DNA of 64,000 nt from Bacteroidota bacterium (GTDB lineage Bacteria > Bacteroidota > Bacteroidia > Chitinophagales > Chitinophagaceae). Made by a program: the position numbers and the translations under genes. Positions 1 through 9,725 of the stretch are shown here, piece after piece; within the stretch, counting starts at the first letter, position 1; every line of letters starts with the position of its first letter. The notes below the pieces were generated by a model. That model was not told the DNA's origin. It was given only the letters and a program-made list of their open reading frames with translations, and did not search any database. Location: assembly GCA_023428755.1 (NCBI GenBank), contig JAEYWX010000009.1:62001-126000 (forward strand), in the 5' to 3' direction.

Positions 1-2155
1 TAACAATGTATAGCCCCATCCCTTTTCCATCAATACCTGTATGGAAACGTTGGAATAATTGAAATACTTTGTCACCATAGCGTTCCATATCAATACCAGA
101 TCCGTTATCGCTGAAAACAATTGTGTAATTGCCGGGTGTTTCATTTGATGTAATATGCAGTTGTGCTGCTTCGCCCGGTTTACGATATTTGATGGCATTG
201 GTGATCAGATTTTGAAACACACTATGAAGTATCCGTTTCGGAAAGCGGATATCGGTGACATTAAATTGATGTGTGATGTTGGTTTCTGTTTGCTGCACCC
301 ATTCTCCAATGGACGCAATTACATTTTTGAGTAATTGTTCAAGGTTTACTGTTTCTGCCTGCTCCTGTGCAACAGTTCTGAACGATAAAATTTCATTTAC
401 ATCATCAAGTGTTTCGTGGAGGATGGCCACACACTCATTGATTTTTGAAAAATACGATGCGTTGATTTGATTCAACTCTTCTTTTTTAAACAGCCGTACC
501 AGGCTTAGCAGATTTGCAACGGGCGAGCGCAGGTTGTGTGATGTGATGTAGGCAAACTGCTGGAGCTCACTGTTCCGTTTTAATAAGGTTGATGACAATT
601 CGCTGAGTTCAATTTCTTTTTTCTTTAATTCATCTACATTCAGATAAATACCGGTGAAATGGGTGGATCTGTTATTGTGATCCCGTTTCATTACCCGGCT
701 GATCATGAGGCACCATTTCCAGTCGCCTGCTTTTGTTTTAAAACGAACAATGATTGGCGGACTGTCAACCGATTTCTCCATTTGGCTGCGAAACGACTCT
801 GCTAAAGCAGGCAGATCCTCGGGGTGTACCTGCGAGCGTAAAAAATTCCGGTCGTTTGGTAATTCATCCAGCTCATAACCAAGATTTGTAGTAAATGAAT
901 CGCCTAATGAAACAGTATCATTTTCAAAATCAAAATCCCATGTACCGATCCCTGCGGCTTCTATCGCCATTTTCAAACGCTCTTTATTAACTAAGAGTTG
1001 TTCCTGTGCACGTGTGCGTTCTTTCACTTCCAATTCCAGTTCCCGTGTGCGTTTACGAACAGCCTTACGGAGTGTTATATTGTAAATCAGAAATACGAGA
1101 ATTACCAATGCCGTTACAATACCACTGTATAAGAGAATCTGTAACAGGCGACCCGATTCAGATTTACCGGGATTGTAAATAAATCCTTTCAGTGTTACAG
1201 ATGAATCAATTAATCCCAATGATTTATGTACGTTGAGTATATGTTGCCACCGGCCTTCGTTTTGGTGCCCGATCTCTACAAACATCGGAAGAATCAGTTT
1301 TTGCATTTCTGCCGCTTCATACAAGAGTGCTTCTTTTGTAACATTGCGTTCTTTTACACCCGGTAACGTTAAAATATAGTCCGCTATTTCTTCAGGATGC
1401 GCCATGGCATATTCCCAACCTTTGAAACTGGCTCTTCTGATCCGTTCCGTAAGCAAGGGTTTTTCTGTTGCGGTTTCCTGCGTGGTAAAAAGCAGGTCGC
1501 CATAAAAATCAATTCCGTAATTCACGGGAAGAAGCATGTTTACTTTAATTCCGTTTCGTTCCAGCTGTTGTGGTTCAACGGAAGTATACCCTGTCATTGC
1601 ATCTGCATATCCATTCAATAGATCATTATTGTTCCAGGTATGTGGAATCACATGCAGCGAGTCTAACGGTATCCCTTCTTTTAAAAACAAAGCCTGTAAC
1701 TGTACCCAGCCCTGGTCTTGCGATGCCATGATCTTTTTACCAATGAGATCGGTTGGAAAATTGATGTTGGCTGTTGCTGGTGAAATAACAGTATAAGGTG
1801 AGTGTTGAAAAACGGTACCAAGTACGATCAGTTTTTTTCCTTTTGCATGATCGAGAATCAGATCAGAGCCGGTTACGCCAAATTCTGCATCGCCATTCAT
1901 TACAGCCGCAACAGGAGCATGGTTTTTATCGGCAGGAATAATTTTTACAGTAAGTCCTTCTGCTTTATAAAAGCCTTTTAATTGTGCGGCATAGTATCCT
2001 GCAAACTGAAACTGATGCCACCATTTTAAATGTATACGAATGCTGTCGGCCGCCGCAACAGATTTTGTTCCGATGCAGATCAATGCAGCACACAACAATA
2101 GGCTTGCAAAGGATGATATTGGCTTTTTTTGTAACAGTAGTTTGGGGTATTTAAT
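1..2155 (-). CDS. Sensor histidine kinase with NMT1/THI5-like periplasmic domain (3' end outside window)
   Basis: I translated this frame by hand, because it runs off the left edge. Order: a signal-peptide-like segment ending near VAAADS; an ABC-type substrate-binding domain of the NMT1/THI5 kind (IRIHLKWWHQFQFAGYYAAQ, then a stretch beginning MASQDQGWVQ); one membrane segment (LLQILLYSGIVTALVILVFL); a PAS_3 domain; a HisKA domain with the phospho-acceptor His in AYITSHNLRSP; and a HATPase with DNGSGID. NMT1 domains in other proteins bind thiamine-precursor pyrimidines or sulfonates; the ligand here is unknown. It probably senses a periplasmic small molecule and phosphorylates a regulator outside the window. 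Start is uncertain: there is no ATG, GTG or TTG between the upstream stop and the hydrophobic core. ATT at 2155-2153 or a CTG a few codons later gives a complete signal peptide. Confidence 0.85.
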   Translation of the reverse strand, partial: MKYPKLLLQKKPISSFASLLLCAALICIGTKSVAAADSIRIHLKWWHQFQFAGYYAAQLKGFYKAEGLTVKIIPADKNHAPVAAVMNGDAEFGVTGSDLILDHAKGKKLIVLGTVFQHSPYTVISPATANINFPTDLIGKKIMASQDQGWVQLQALFLKEGIPLDSLHVIPHTWNNNDLLNGYADAMTGYTSVEPQQLERNGIKVNMLLPVNYGIDFYGDLLFTTQETATEKPLLTERIRRASFKGWEYAMAHPEEIADYILTLPGVKERNVTKEALLYEAAEMQKLILPMFVEIGHQNEGRWQHILNVHKSLGLIDSSVTLKGFIYNPGKSESGRLLQILLYSGIVTALVILVFLIYNITLRKAVRKRTRELELEVKERTRAQEQLLVNKERLKMAIEAAGIGTWDFDFENDTVSLGDSFTTNLGYELDELPNDRNFLRSQVHPEDLPALAESFRSQMEKSVDSPPIIVRFKTKAGDWKWCLMISRVMKRDHNNRSTHFTGIYLNVDELKKKEIELSELSSTLLKRNSELQQFAYITSHNLRSPVANLLSLVRLFKKEELNQINASYFSKINECVAILHETLDDVNEILSFRTVAQEQAETVNLEQLLKNVIASIGEWVQQTETNITHQFNVTDIRFPKRILHSVFQNLITNAIKYRKPGEAAQLHITSNETPGNYTIVFSDNGSGIDMERYGDKVFQLFQRFHTGIDGKGMGLYIV

Positions 2156-2299
2156 CGATTCTTCTGATTTTACCCTAAGTTACGGATATAAAAATTATCT
2201 AAACTGTTACTTCTCACTATTTATTTTGTTTCAAAAGGCAGAAGAATGCCTGTAAAATCTTTTTTTGATTTTTATCAAGCAGGCAATATGTTGGGTGTT

Positions 2300-2330
2300 A
2301 ATAAAAAGAGGCACGTTTTTGCGTGCCTCT
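2300..2330 (-). terminator. Rho-independent terminator
   Basis: An 8-bp perfect stem (gaggcacg 2308-2315, cgtgcctc 2322-2329) with a 6-nt loop is followed on the minus strand by a T run. It lies directly after the stop of the T9SS type A protein and ends that transcript before the kinase. Confidence 0.85.
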
Positions 2331-2335
2331 GTGTG

Positions 2336-3097
2336 TTATTGAATGATGATTTTTTGATAAAGTTCTTTTTGCGAACCGAGCTTGATAATATAACTGCCCG
2401 GTGCAAGGCCCGTAAGCTGTACCGGCATTTGTGCGGTAATGGGCAACTGTTTTATCAGTCGTCCGTTATTATCAAACACGAGCAACACATCTTTTTCAAC
2501 ACCTTCGGTACTGATGTTTACTGGTCCTGCCGACGGAATGGGCCATGCTTTCATTGCAATAGTTTTTCCATCGCTGCCATTCACCAGCCGAACAGTTGAA
2601 TACATAAACTTGCCATCCGTATCTTCCTGTTTCAAACGGTAATAGGTTTTGCCGGTAAAACGGTTGGTATCGATATGTGAATAGCTGAGTGGTAACGATG
2701 CATTGCCATTGGGTGCTGCGGATTTTACAAAGTGGAGTTGGGTAAAATTGATATCGGTTTCTTTTTTGCGCTCCACGTAAAACCCTTTGTTGTCGATTTC
2801 CTGTACCGTTTTCCAATTGAGCTGCACGCTGCTGTTGCTGATGCGTTTGGCATTGAACTCAAGACCGAGAACGGGAAGAGGGCCTTGCGTAAGTGGGATG
2901 GGTTGTAACAAACCTTGTGTAATTAAATCTCCACTGGCAATGGTTGTTGTAAAGCTTTCACCCAAATTGAATTCAAAGTGAATATTGTTGGCTGTGCCGG
3001 ATGAACCGCTGCTGTTTAGCACAGTTGGTTGAATTGTTTGGGCCTTTGAAAAACTACTCACAACCAATATTGTTATAGATAAAAAAATTGATTTCAT
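2336..3097 (-). CDS. Secreted protein with T9SS type A C-terminal sorting domain
   Basis: This 253-residue protein has a clear signal peptide (MKSIFLSITILVVSSFSKAQ). A middle beta-rich, fibronectin-like stretch (VQLNWKTVQEIDNKGFYVER) is a segment very common in Bacteroidota T9SS cargo. The last 75 residues look like a type A sorting domain: AWPIPSAGPVNIS, then DVLLVFDNNGRLIKQL, then GLAPGSYIIKL. It is therefore expected to cross the outer membrane through T9SS and be anchored or released at the surface. It lies 23 nt after the stop of the C1q-like gene on the same strand, so the two are probably cotranscribed. No enzymatic domain is visible; a structural or adhesive role is inference only. 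Confidence 0.85.
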   Translation of the reverse strand: MKSIFLSITILVVSSFSKAQTIQPTVLNSSGSSGTANNIHFEFNLGESFTTTIASGDLITQGLLQPIPLTQGPLPVLGLEFNAKRISNSSVQLNWKTVQEIDNKGFYVERKKETDINFTQLHFVKSAAPNGNASLPLSYSHIDTNRFTGKTYYRLKQEDTDGKFMYSTVRLVNGSDGKTIAMKAWPIPSAGPVNISTEGVEKDVLLVFDNNGRLIKQLPITAQMPVQLTGLAPGSYIIKLGSQKELYQKIIIQ

Positions 3098-3120
3098 TTT
3101 TTTTGATTTATTGGTCGTAA

Positions 3121-4650
3121 TTAATCTGCAAATACAATGTGCCCCGAAAACTGCGTTACATTCGCATATACTGCGCCTCCCTGTGATGCTGATACACCCG
3201 TTAGTTCAGGATCACTTTCGTATCCATTTAGCCATCTAAATCGTACATAAACTTTGTCTCCTGCGCTTAGTTTTGCGTCAGTACTAACGGAGTAATTTTG
3301 TCGCTGGCCAATGTTCGCCGGGTTGTCCATAATTGTTTCGGCGTATGTTGCTACTTTTAAACTGCTCATTTGCCCGTTACTATTTACCCGAACCAATTCA
3401 GCCCAACCAACAATACCATCGGATCTAACACCCACAGATGCATCAAAATGATACACACCGCTATGAGGTGCTGTGAATACAGAATTTGCTGTTGTGCCGC
3501 CAATACTAATCGTACTTCCATAATCATAATCAACAGTATTAAAGTAAACTTTGAACCAGTTTGATTCACTGTAGTTATTAAGACCACCTGGAAATACGCC
3601 TGAAACTTTAAAAGCAACTTTGGGTGGAGCCGCAGGTGCAGGCGGTAAATTTTGCCAAGAGGCATTTCCTAATGCATCACTTGTCAATACTTTGCCAGCT
3701 CCCGGATTTGTATTGCCTCCGCTGATCTTTATATTCCCTACAACATCTAATGCTTTACCTCCTGAGTTTGTTTGAAAGAATTTTCCAGCGGTGCCTGAAT
3801 TGCCGGTAGCGATAGCATACACAGCAATACCATTTCCAACGGAAGAATGTAATCCAAATCCTTCATCCGTTACCATTGCCCGTATAGCAGTACCGCTGTT
3901 GGCAGTAGCAATACCAAGTAATCCATTGCCAAAAGCTGTTTCGCCTCTTACGCCAGACCCATTCAGTGCCTGCCCTAAAACACCTGCTCCAGTTGTGTTT
4001 GTGGCAGCAGTGTAACCATGTACTCCAAAACCACCAGTAGTCCCGTTGACACCGGTCACACCTCCGATACCTGTAGTATAACTGTACCCTGCAACACCGC
4101 TCTTTGTTTGTGATACACCCACAATACCAACACCATTAATGCTTTCTCCATTAATTGCCGGTAATTGACCAACCGCATTATTTCTAATTGTAAAAACCGG
4201 CGATGAATTACTATTTACAGTTGTATCGAACGGAAAGATCAATTGTCGTGACTGTAAACTGTGAATCGCAAACGGAACGCTCATCATTTGTGTAGTTCCA
4301 AGATTTACATAAGGTTGACCATTGACACTGATCTCTGTTTGCAGAAATTTATTACCTCCATTCCAGTTAATACCTGTAAAACTTCCCTGGATATTAGATG
4401 CACCTGTACTGCCAATTTGTATGTTGAACAAGCCGAATTGATTGGTAGTAACATTCCGTGTTTCACTGTATTCAACTGTGCCATCAGGTGTGCCGGTGTG
4501 AATGCTTACACGTACATTGATCTGCTGACCGGCATAAGCAATACCACTTGTATTACGTGCCACCCCCTGGTAGTTGATGGCTTGTGGTGCCTGTGCCCAT
4601 AACACTGCCGTAAAAAGTATGAAAATGAACGAAAGGAAAAGATGTTTCAT
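3121..4650 (-). CDS. Exported tail-fibre-like protein with C1q/TNF-like C-terminal head
   Basis: The start is placed at 4650 because MKHLFLSFIFILFTAVLWAQ is a good signal peptide; the frame extends 22 residues further upstream without one. The protein is about 509 residues. The N-terminal 120 residues (APQAINYQGVARN, then FGLFNIQIG, then TTQMMSVPFAIHS) are a domain frequent in Bacteroidota secreted fibre proteins. A Gly/Thr/Ala-rich middle of short repeats follows (GVGIVGVSQTKSGVAGYS), then GAGKVLTSDALGNASWQ, a linker often seen just before a C-terminal head. The last 165 residues (FKVYFNTVDYDYG, GVYHFDASVGVRSDG, YANVTQFSGHIVF) resemble a C1q/TNF-like jelly roll. No T9SS tail is present, so it may stay with the partner gene product downstream. 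Function unknown; adhesion is a guess. Confidence 0.8.
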   Translation of the reverse strand: MKHLFLSFIFILFTAVLWAQAPQAINYQGVARNTSGIAYAGQQINVRVSIHTGTPDGTVEYSETRNVTTNQFGLFNIQIGSTGASNIQGSFTGINWNGGNKFLQTEISVNGQPYVNLGTTQMMSVPFAIHSLQSRQLIFPFDTTVNSNSSPVFTIRNNAVGQLPAINGESINGVGIVGVSQTKSGVAGYSYTTGIGGVTGVNGTTGGFGVHGYTAATNTTGAGVLGQALNGSGVRGETAFGNGLLGIATANSGTAIRAMVTDEGFGLHSSVGNGIAVYAIATGNSGTAGKFFQTNSGGKALDVVGNIKISGGNTNPGAGKVLTSDALGNASWQNLPPAPAAPPKVAFKVSGVFPGGLNNYSESNWFKVYFNTVDYDYGSTISIGGTTANSVFTAPHSGVYHFDASVGVRSDGIVGWAELVRVNSNGQMSSLKVATYAETIMDNPANIGQRQNYSVSTDAKLSAGDKVYVRFRWLNGYESDPELTGVSASQGGAVYANVTQFSGHIVFAD

Positions 4651-4952
4651 AATAGATGTTTTGATGATGATGATTTTTTGTTTTTGACAGATCAAAATTG
4701 AAAAACCAAAGAGCATTTGCGAAACTTATCTGCTGTTGATGTATGTGTTTACTGTTGAATGGTAGAAAATAAAAGTTGAAATGTATATTGGTAACAAAGT
4801 GCCGGATGTTGCAGTAACAACAATTACAACAACTAAAGTTGTAAAACATACGGTTTAAGATGCGATGGATACGGTTTTAAAAGATATCTTTTACGAAACA
4901 CATATTGCAGCTGATGTTTGCATCTCATTAAAAACATCTAATACATAAGTTT
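4651..4952. promoter_or_regulatory. Divergent AT-rich intergenic region
   Basis: These 302 bases separate the C1q-like gene (-) from the lipoprotein gene (+) and must hold both promoters. I found no exact TAnnTTTG box on either strand. The stretch around 4819-4852 (repeated aacaa, then aactaaagttgt) can form a small hairpin. No gene is visible. Confidence 0.4.
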
Positions 4953-5705
4953 ATGAAACAGTTTATTTTATTACTTGCTATTGCAGGAGCAGTTTTTTCA
5001 TCATGTAAAAAAGCGAAAATTAAAGAAGGGGAAACACCAGTTTTCAAAAAAAATCTCGTGGCTTTAAAACCTGAAGGTGAATCCAAATGGTTGTTTTATT
5101 ATAACGATAATCAACACTTGCTCTCGTTTACAAGTATTAGCCGTACTGTCAGCTACAAGCCTGGTGTACCCTTCTCTGCCAAGAAGATTGAGCTGGGGTT
5201 TCCAAATGAGGATTTTAAAAATGCAGTACAGGATGCTGCCGGTAGATTAGTAAAACTTGATGCATACAGTGGAGCAGTTTTAAAAGGTAAGTTTGAGTTT
5301 ACATACAATGCTCAGGGTTATCTTACAACTGCCGTTAAAACAGTTGCAAATCCTTACAAGGTTTCGAGTTACAGTTATGAATACAGTAACGGCAACCTTA
5401 TATCCGTTACAGCCAGTTCAAATGGTATAAAAGAAGGATCGTATGAGTTTTCTTATTTTACGGACCGATACAACCCACTAAATATCGATTTGTTTGATTT
5501 TAAAACAGTAGGCATGATCACTGATGGCCATTTTGGAAAACAATCAATCAATCTTGTAAAACAAGCCAGAATGTTATCGAAGAACGGCCAGGCAGCTTTT
5601 GAACTTAATTTCAGTTATCAAACCAATGCCGAAGGTTATCTTACAACGATTACTGTTTCTCCACTTGGTTCTGCACCGCAACAATTTCTCTGCACATTCG
5701 AATAA
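4953..5705 (+). CDS. Putative lipoprotein, DUF4595-like
   Basis: This 250-residue protein begins with a lipoprotein signal (MKQFILLLAIAGAVFSSCKK; lipobox FSSC, Cys17). The body shows repeated YD/RHS-like beta elements such as FEFTYNAQGYLTTAV, YSYEYSNGNLISVTAS and LNFSYQTNAEGYLTTI. These are characteristic of the DUF4595-type lipoproteins common in Bacteroidota. It is expected to be anchored in the outer or inner membrane, facing the periplasm or surface. No catalytic residues are recognisable. It stands alone between a divergent promoter region and a terminator hairpin. The family name is by resemblance only. Confidence 0.75.
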   Translation: MKQFILLLAIAGAVFSSCKKAKIKEGETPVFKKNLVALKPEGESKWLFYYNDNQHLLSFTSISRTVSYKPGVPFSAKKIELGFPNEDFKNAVQDAAGRLVKLDAYSGAVLKGKFEFTYNAQGYLTTAVKTVANPYKVSSYSYEYSNGNLISVTASSNGIKEGSYEFSYFTDRYNPLNIDLFDFKTVGMITDGHFGKQSINLVKQARMLSKNGQAAFELNFSYQTNAEGYLTTITVSPLGSAPQQFLCTFE

Positions 5706-5715
5706 CTACAAATTA

Positions 5716-5745
5716 CAGCCCCACCTTATCTGTGGGGCTGTTCGG
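5716..5745 (+). terminator. Probable terminator hairpin
   Basis: An 8-bp perfect stem (cagcccca 5716-5723, tggggctg 5733-5740) starts 10 nt after the lipoprotein stop codon. The T run after it is weak, so termination efficiency is uncertain. Confidence 0.6.
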
Positions 5746-5838
5746 TTCAATTCCATTTTCCTACACTTCAACTCCTGTTCTGCAGTTTTTCTGGTTTAAA
5801 TTTCTATATAAACACAGGAATAATAAATTTGAGGACGC

Positions 5839-8826
5839 ATGAAACGATTCCTCACCATCCTGATCTGTTTTTGCTTTATCAAGCAGTTGCCTGCACAGCA
5901 AAGCCGTTTCTTTTTCAGAAAACTCACAGTTGCGGATGGATTAAATGGTGGAGAAATTCTTACCATTGCACAGGATAACCAAGGTTTCATGTGGTTTTCT
6001 ACACGTGTAGGATTAAACCGGTTTGATGGGTACGAGGTAAAATCATACAGTCATATTGCAGGCGACAGTACTTCCATACCTACTTCACTTGCACGGGCTA
6101 TGTCGGCCGACAGCAGTGGTGGTTTTTTAGTGGGGCTTGAAGATGGGTTGCTGGAATACGATACAAAAGCTGATCGGTTTCACGCTGTGAAAGCACTGGA
6201 GAATACATGGGTTACACAAATTGTTCCGGTCAATAAAACAACAGTATTTCTTTGCACACGCAAAGGACTGGTAAAATATAACCCCGTTACGAAAGCTGCT
6301 TTTTTTTACAGCAATAAAGCCGACAGCAGTTATAAAATTTCTGTCCGAAACATTGAACGGAAAGATAATGTACTATTCATTGCTTCCAATAAAGGCTTGT
6401 TTCGTTTTGATGTAACAACTGATAAATTCAGCAAAATAAATATTCCTTTTCTGGAAGCTGCAAGTATCAACATTATAGCAATTGATGCAAAGGGAAATTT
6501 CTGGATAGCCGGTGGTGAAAATCGTTTGCTAACAAAGATTTCCCCCGACTTTACCCGATACGAATCGTACGATCAGCAATTTGAAAATGAACAGAACACC
6601 TTGGTGAATTTTAATTCGCTGATAACCGACCGCAAGGGCAGGGTATGGATTACTACTCAACTGGAAGGTTTGTTGTTATACAATGAAACAACAAATCGTT
6701 TTGAACGATTCCTGCACGATCCTTTACAGAGCTGGACACCTTCTACCAATTTGCATGGGGCAATTACTTATGATAAAGACGGACGGATATGGGTAGGCGG
6801 TAACAATGGTGTAAACTATTTTAATCCTGATAAAAACATCTTTCGAATCCTTCCTGCTTTTAGCAAGGAAACAGATGTCCGAAACCGTCGTGTTGCACGG
6901 ATTTCGCTTGAAGATAAAAATGGAAAACTTTGGTTTGGTACCATGGATGGTGTGGTACAACACGATCCCGTAACCGGTATGTATAAAGAATGGAATAACC
7001 GGGAAGGAACACCAGCGATGTTGCATTACAACTCTATTCGTGGCTTGTTGTGTGATGATGAAAATAATATCTGGATCGCTACGGGCAGAGGTATCAACCA
7101 ATATGTGCAACGGGAAAATAAAATGGTTTTTTATACAGAAAAAGATTCGATTCCTTCGTCTTTTTATTTTTCTGCTGATAAAGACCGCAATGGAAACATC
7201 TGGTTCAGTACAAGAGATTACGATGGTTTTTATTACTACAACCAATCAACAAAAACATTTCGCAGCATCCGCTCTCTGCCCGGCATGCAAGTGTTTGCCG
7301 GCAATGGCGGTCGTAAAGTTTTTCACGACAGCAATGGAAGATACTGGTTGGGTTTTAATGGAACAGGGCTGGGTATGTACGATCCTGCGAAAGGTAAACA
7401 CTATCAGTGGAAAGCATCTACAGGCAGCAACACTGGTATTTCGGGGAACAATATTGTCGACATTAAAGAAGACAAAACTGGTGTTATTTGGGTTAGCACT
7501 TTTACCGGGCTCACATCCATTGATCCGGTAAACTTTCAAATAAAAAATTATAACCACACCAATGGTCTTGTTAATAATAGCGTAAATGGTTTGCATGTTG
7601 ATAAACAAAACAGGTTGTGGTTGGGTACAGGCAGTGGATTAATGATGCTCGATAGCAGCCGTTCGTATTTTACATCGTTCGGACTGCAGGATGGATTGCC
7701 ATCAATTGAGTTTGGCGAATATGCATCATCACCATTGCTCGGTGCTGATGTAATGATGGGAACACAAAACGGCTATATCAGGTTTTCGCCCGACATTTTC
7801 AGGAAAGAAAATAAATTACTGGTTCCGTTTCTTACTACACTTACAGTTTCAAATCACAACGATCTGATTAGTGCTGCCACAAACATCAGGTTACATGCCG
7901 ATGAGAATTTTTTTACAATTGGTTTTGCTGCGATCAATTTTGAAAATGCAGCCGGCACCTGGTATGCCTATAAACTCGAAGGCATTGATGAAGATTGGAA
8001 ATACACACAAAACCGCTTTGCTGATTATACAAAACTACCGGGAGGCAATTATACATTCCGGGTAAAAGCATCTGCAGACCGTACCAAATGGAATGGTCCG
8101 GAAAAAACCATCAACATCTATATTGCAACTGTGTTTTACAAAACATGGTGGTTCCGATTGTTATTGTTTCTTTTAGTGTTGGTGCTTATTTATTTCGTGT
8201 ATCGCTACCGCATTCGTCAGCAACAGAAATTACTGGAGCTGCAAAGCAAGGCTCAATTGCTGGAGAAAGAGAAAGTAATGGTGATGTATGAGAACCTGAA
8301 GCAGCAGTTAAACCCTCATTTTTTATTTAATTCATTAACATCTCTTTCGGGATTAATTCAAACCGATCAGAAAATGGCGGGCAACTTCCTGGAGCAGATG
8401 TCGAAGATCTATCGTTATATTTTAAAGAACAGGGAGAGTGAACTGGTAAGTGTAAAAGAAGAACTTGCTTTTGTGCAGGTGTACATCAATTTACAGAAAA
8501 CAAGATTTAAAGATGGGCTACAGGTGAACATAAATGTAAGTGAAGATGAGCTGCATAAAAAAATTGCACCGGTTACATTACAGAATTTGGTAGAGAATGC
8601 CATGAAGCATAACATCATTGACCTTGAAACACCATTGGTCATAGAAATAACAAGTGAAGATGGATACCTGTTGGTGAAAAACAATTTGCAAAAGAAAAAT
8701 ATGGTGGAGACTTCGAACAAGCAGGGACTGGCCAGTTTACAATCATTGTATCAATACCTCAGCAGAAGACCTGTGCTCATTGAAGAAACAGCAAGCGAAT
8801 TCATCATTCGTATTCCTTTGATCTGA
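5839..8826 (+). CDS. Reg_prop two-component sensor kinase (LytS/His_kinase type)
   Basis: This 995-residue protein has a signal peptide (MKRFLTILICFCFIKQLPAQ) and a periplasmic region of two seven-bladed propellers, recognised by the repeated blade ends DNQGFMWFST, DAKGNFWIAG, DRKGRVWITT, DKDGRIWVGG and DENNIWIATG. A Y_Y_Y domain follows (YKLEGIDEDWKY, LPGGNYTFRVKAS). One membrane segment lies at about 770-791. The cytoplasmic His_kinase domain (PF06580 type) has the acceptor His827 in QLNPHFLFNSL, and a HATPase with QNLVENAMKHN. Unlike the long hybrid HTCS proteins, it has no fused receiver. Its LytTR partner follows 19 nt downstream. A TAnnTTTG-like -7 box sits at 5824-5831, very close to the start. 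In this family the propellers bind an extracellular or periplasmic ligand, here unknown. Confidence 0.93.
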   Translation: MKRFLTILICFCFIKQLPAQQSRFFFRKLTVADGLNGGEILTIAQDNQGFMWFSTRVGLNRFDGYEVKSYSHIAGDSTSIPTSLARAMSADSSGGFLVGLEDGLLEYDTKADRFHAVKALENTWVTQIVPVNKTTVFLCTRKGLVKYNPVTKAAFFYSNKADSSYKISVRNIERKDNVLFIASNKGLFRFDVTTDKFSKINIPFLEAASINIIAIDAKGNFWIAGGENRLLTKISPDFTRYESYDQQFENEQNTLVNFNSLITDRKGRVWITTQLEGLLLYNETTNRFERFLHDPLQSWTPSTNLHGAITYDKDGRIWVGGNNGVNYFNPDKNIFRILPAFSKETDVRNRRVARISLEDKNGKLWFGTMDGVVQHDPVTGMYKEWNNREGTPAMLHYNSIRGLLCDDENNIWIATGRGINQYVQRENKMVFYTEKDSIPSSFYFSADKDRNGNIWFSTRDYDGFYYYNQSTKTFRSIRSLPGMQVFAGNGGRKVFHDSNGRYWLGFNGTGLGMYDPAKGKHYQWKASTGSNTGISGNNIVDIKEDKTGVIWVSTFTGLTSIDPVNFQIKNYNHTNGLVNNSVNGLHVDKQNRLWLGTGSGLMMLDSSRSYFTSFGLQDGLPSIEFGEYASSPLLGADVMMGTQNGYIRFSPDIFRKENKLLVPFLTTLTVSNHNDLISAATNIRLHADENFFTIGFAAINFENAAGTWYAYKLEGIDEDWKYTQNRFADYTKLPGGNYTFRVKASADRTKWNGPEKTINIYIATVFYKTWWFRLLLFLLVLVLIYFVYRYRIRQQQKLLELQSKAQLLEKEKVMVMYENLKQQLNPHFLFNSLTSLSGLIQTDQKMAGNFLEQMSKIYRYILKNRESELVSVKEELAFVQVYINLQKTRFKDGLQVNINVSEDELHKKIAPVTLQNLVENAMKHNIIDLETPLVIEITSEDGYLLVKNNLQKKNMVETSNKQGLASLQSLYQYLSRRPVLIEETASEFIIRIPLI

Positions 8827-8845
8827 TCATGCTAAAACGATTTAT

Positions 8846-9619
8846 ATGAAAGCAGTTATTATTGAAGACGAAGACATCATTGCACGTGTGTTGCAGGGAA
8901 AAATAAAAAACGTTGATCCTTCCATTGATGTGGTGGAAATTATTCCTAGCCTCAAAGTGGCAAAGAAATGGTTTCTTAACAATGCAGAGCCGGATATTCT
9001 ATTTATGGATATTCAGCTGAGCGATGGTGTAAGTTTTGAACTGCTGGAACATTTTAAACTCAACTGTCCCATCGTATTTACGACCGCTTACGATGAGTAT
9101 GCCATCCGTGCTTTTAAAGTAAACGGTGTAGATTATTTATTGAAGCCGGTTGATGAAGAGGAATTGCTCCGTGCAATTGAAAAATGCAAAGCTGTCATTG
9201 AGCGAAAGAACCCTGTAATAACAGATTTTACGGAGTTAATGAAAGCGTTGGCGAATCCACAACATGCCATGCAAAAATATAAAGAACGTTTTCTTGTAAA
9301 CATTCGTAACCAGTGGATGCCCATTGCTACAAGTGATATTGCCTGCTTTGCCAAAGAAACACTCAATTATATTTACCTTTTCAATGGAGATCGTTACCTG
9401 CTCGATTTTTCAACCTTGGATAATGTGGAAGAGTTGCTTGATCCCAATCAGTTTTACCGTGCCAACCGGCAGTACATCATTAATATCGATGCAATTCAAA
9501 CAGTAAAACCCATGGAGAATTCAAAGCTCTGTATTCGTCTCAAAGAACCCAATCATAAATTTGAAATTGATATGAGCCGGGAAAAAGCACCGGTGTTTAA
9601 GAAATGGGTCGATAAGTAG
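8846..9619 (+). CDS. LytTR-family response regulator
   Basis: This 257-residue protein has an N-terminal receiver (residues 1-120) with acidic residues in IIEDED and phospho-acceptor Asp55 in LFMDIQLSDG; the conserved Lys is in VDYLLKPVDEEEL. A LytTR DNA-binding domain fills about 155-255 (RFLVNIRNQWMPIATSDIAC, FYRANRQYIINI). It directly follows the Reg_prop/LytS kinase and is its evident cognate regulator. The small beta-rich gene and the two globin genes downstream on the same strand are plausible targets or operon mates, but no binding repeats were identified. The assignment of domain and partner is firm; the regulon is inference. Confidence 0.94.
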   Translation: MKAVIIEDEDIIARVLQGKIKNVDPSIDVVEIIPSLKVAKKWFLNNAEPDILFMDIQLSDGVSFELLEHFKLNCPIVFTTAYDEYAIRAFKVNGVDYLLKPVDEEELLRAIEKCKAVIERKNPVITDFTELMKALANPQHAMQKYKERFLVNIRNQWMPIATSDIACFAKETLNYIYLFNGDRYLLDFSTLDNVEELLDPNQFYRANRQYIINIDAIQTVKPMENSKLCIRLKEPNHKFEIDMSREKAPVFKKWVDK

Positions 9620-9725
9620 TTTATCTTTTAGAGTGCAACACTTCACTTTAATTTCTATACACTTCAGCAGGATAAATTTTTAACACCCTTGTTTTTGATT
9701 GAATATTTGTAGGCAAATCAAACAC

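Noticed and set aside
5739..5755. ggttcaattcc, resembling a tRNA T-loop
   Set aside because: No acceptor, D or anticodon stems can be drawn around it; it follows a terminator hairpin.
6724..7608. Long minus-strand frames (173 and 120 codons) inside the Reg_prop kinase gene
   Set aside because: They are antisense shadows of the propeller-coding region; the plus frame has continuous domain signatures.
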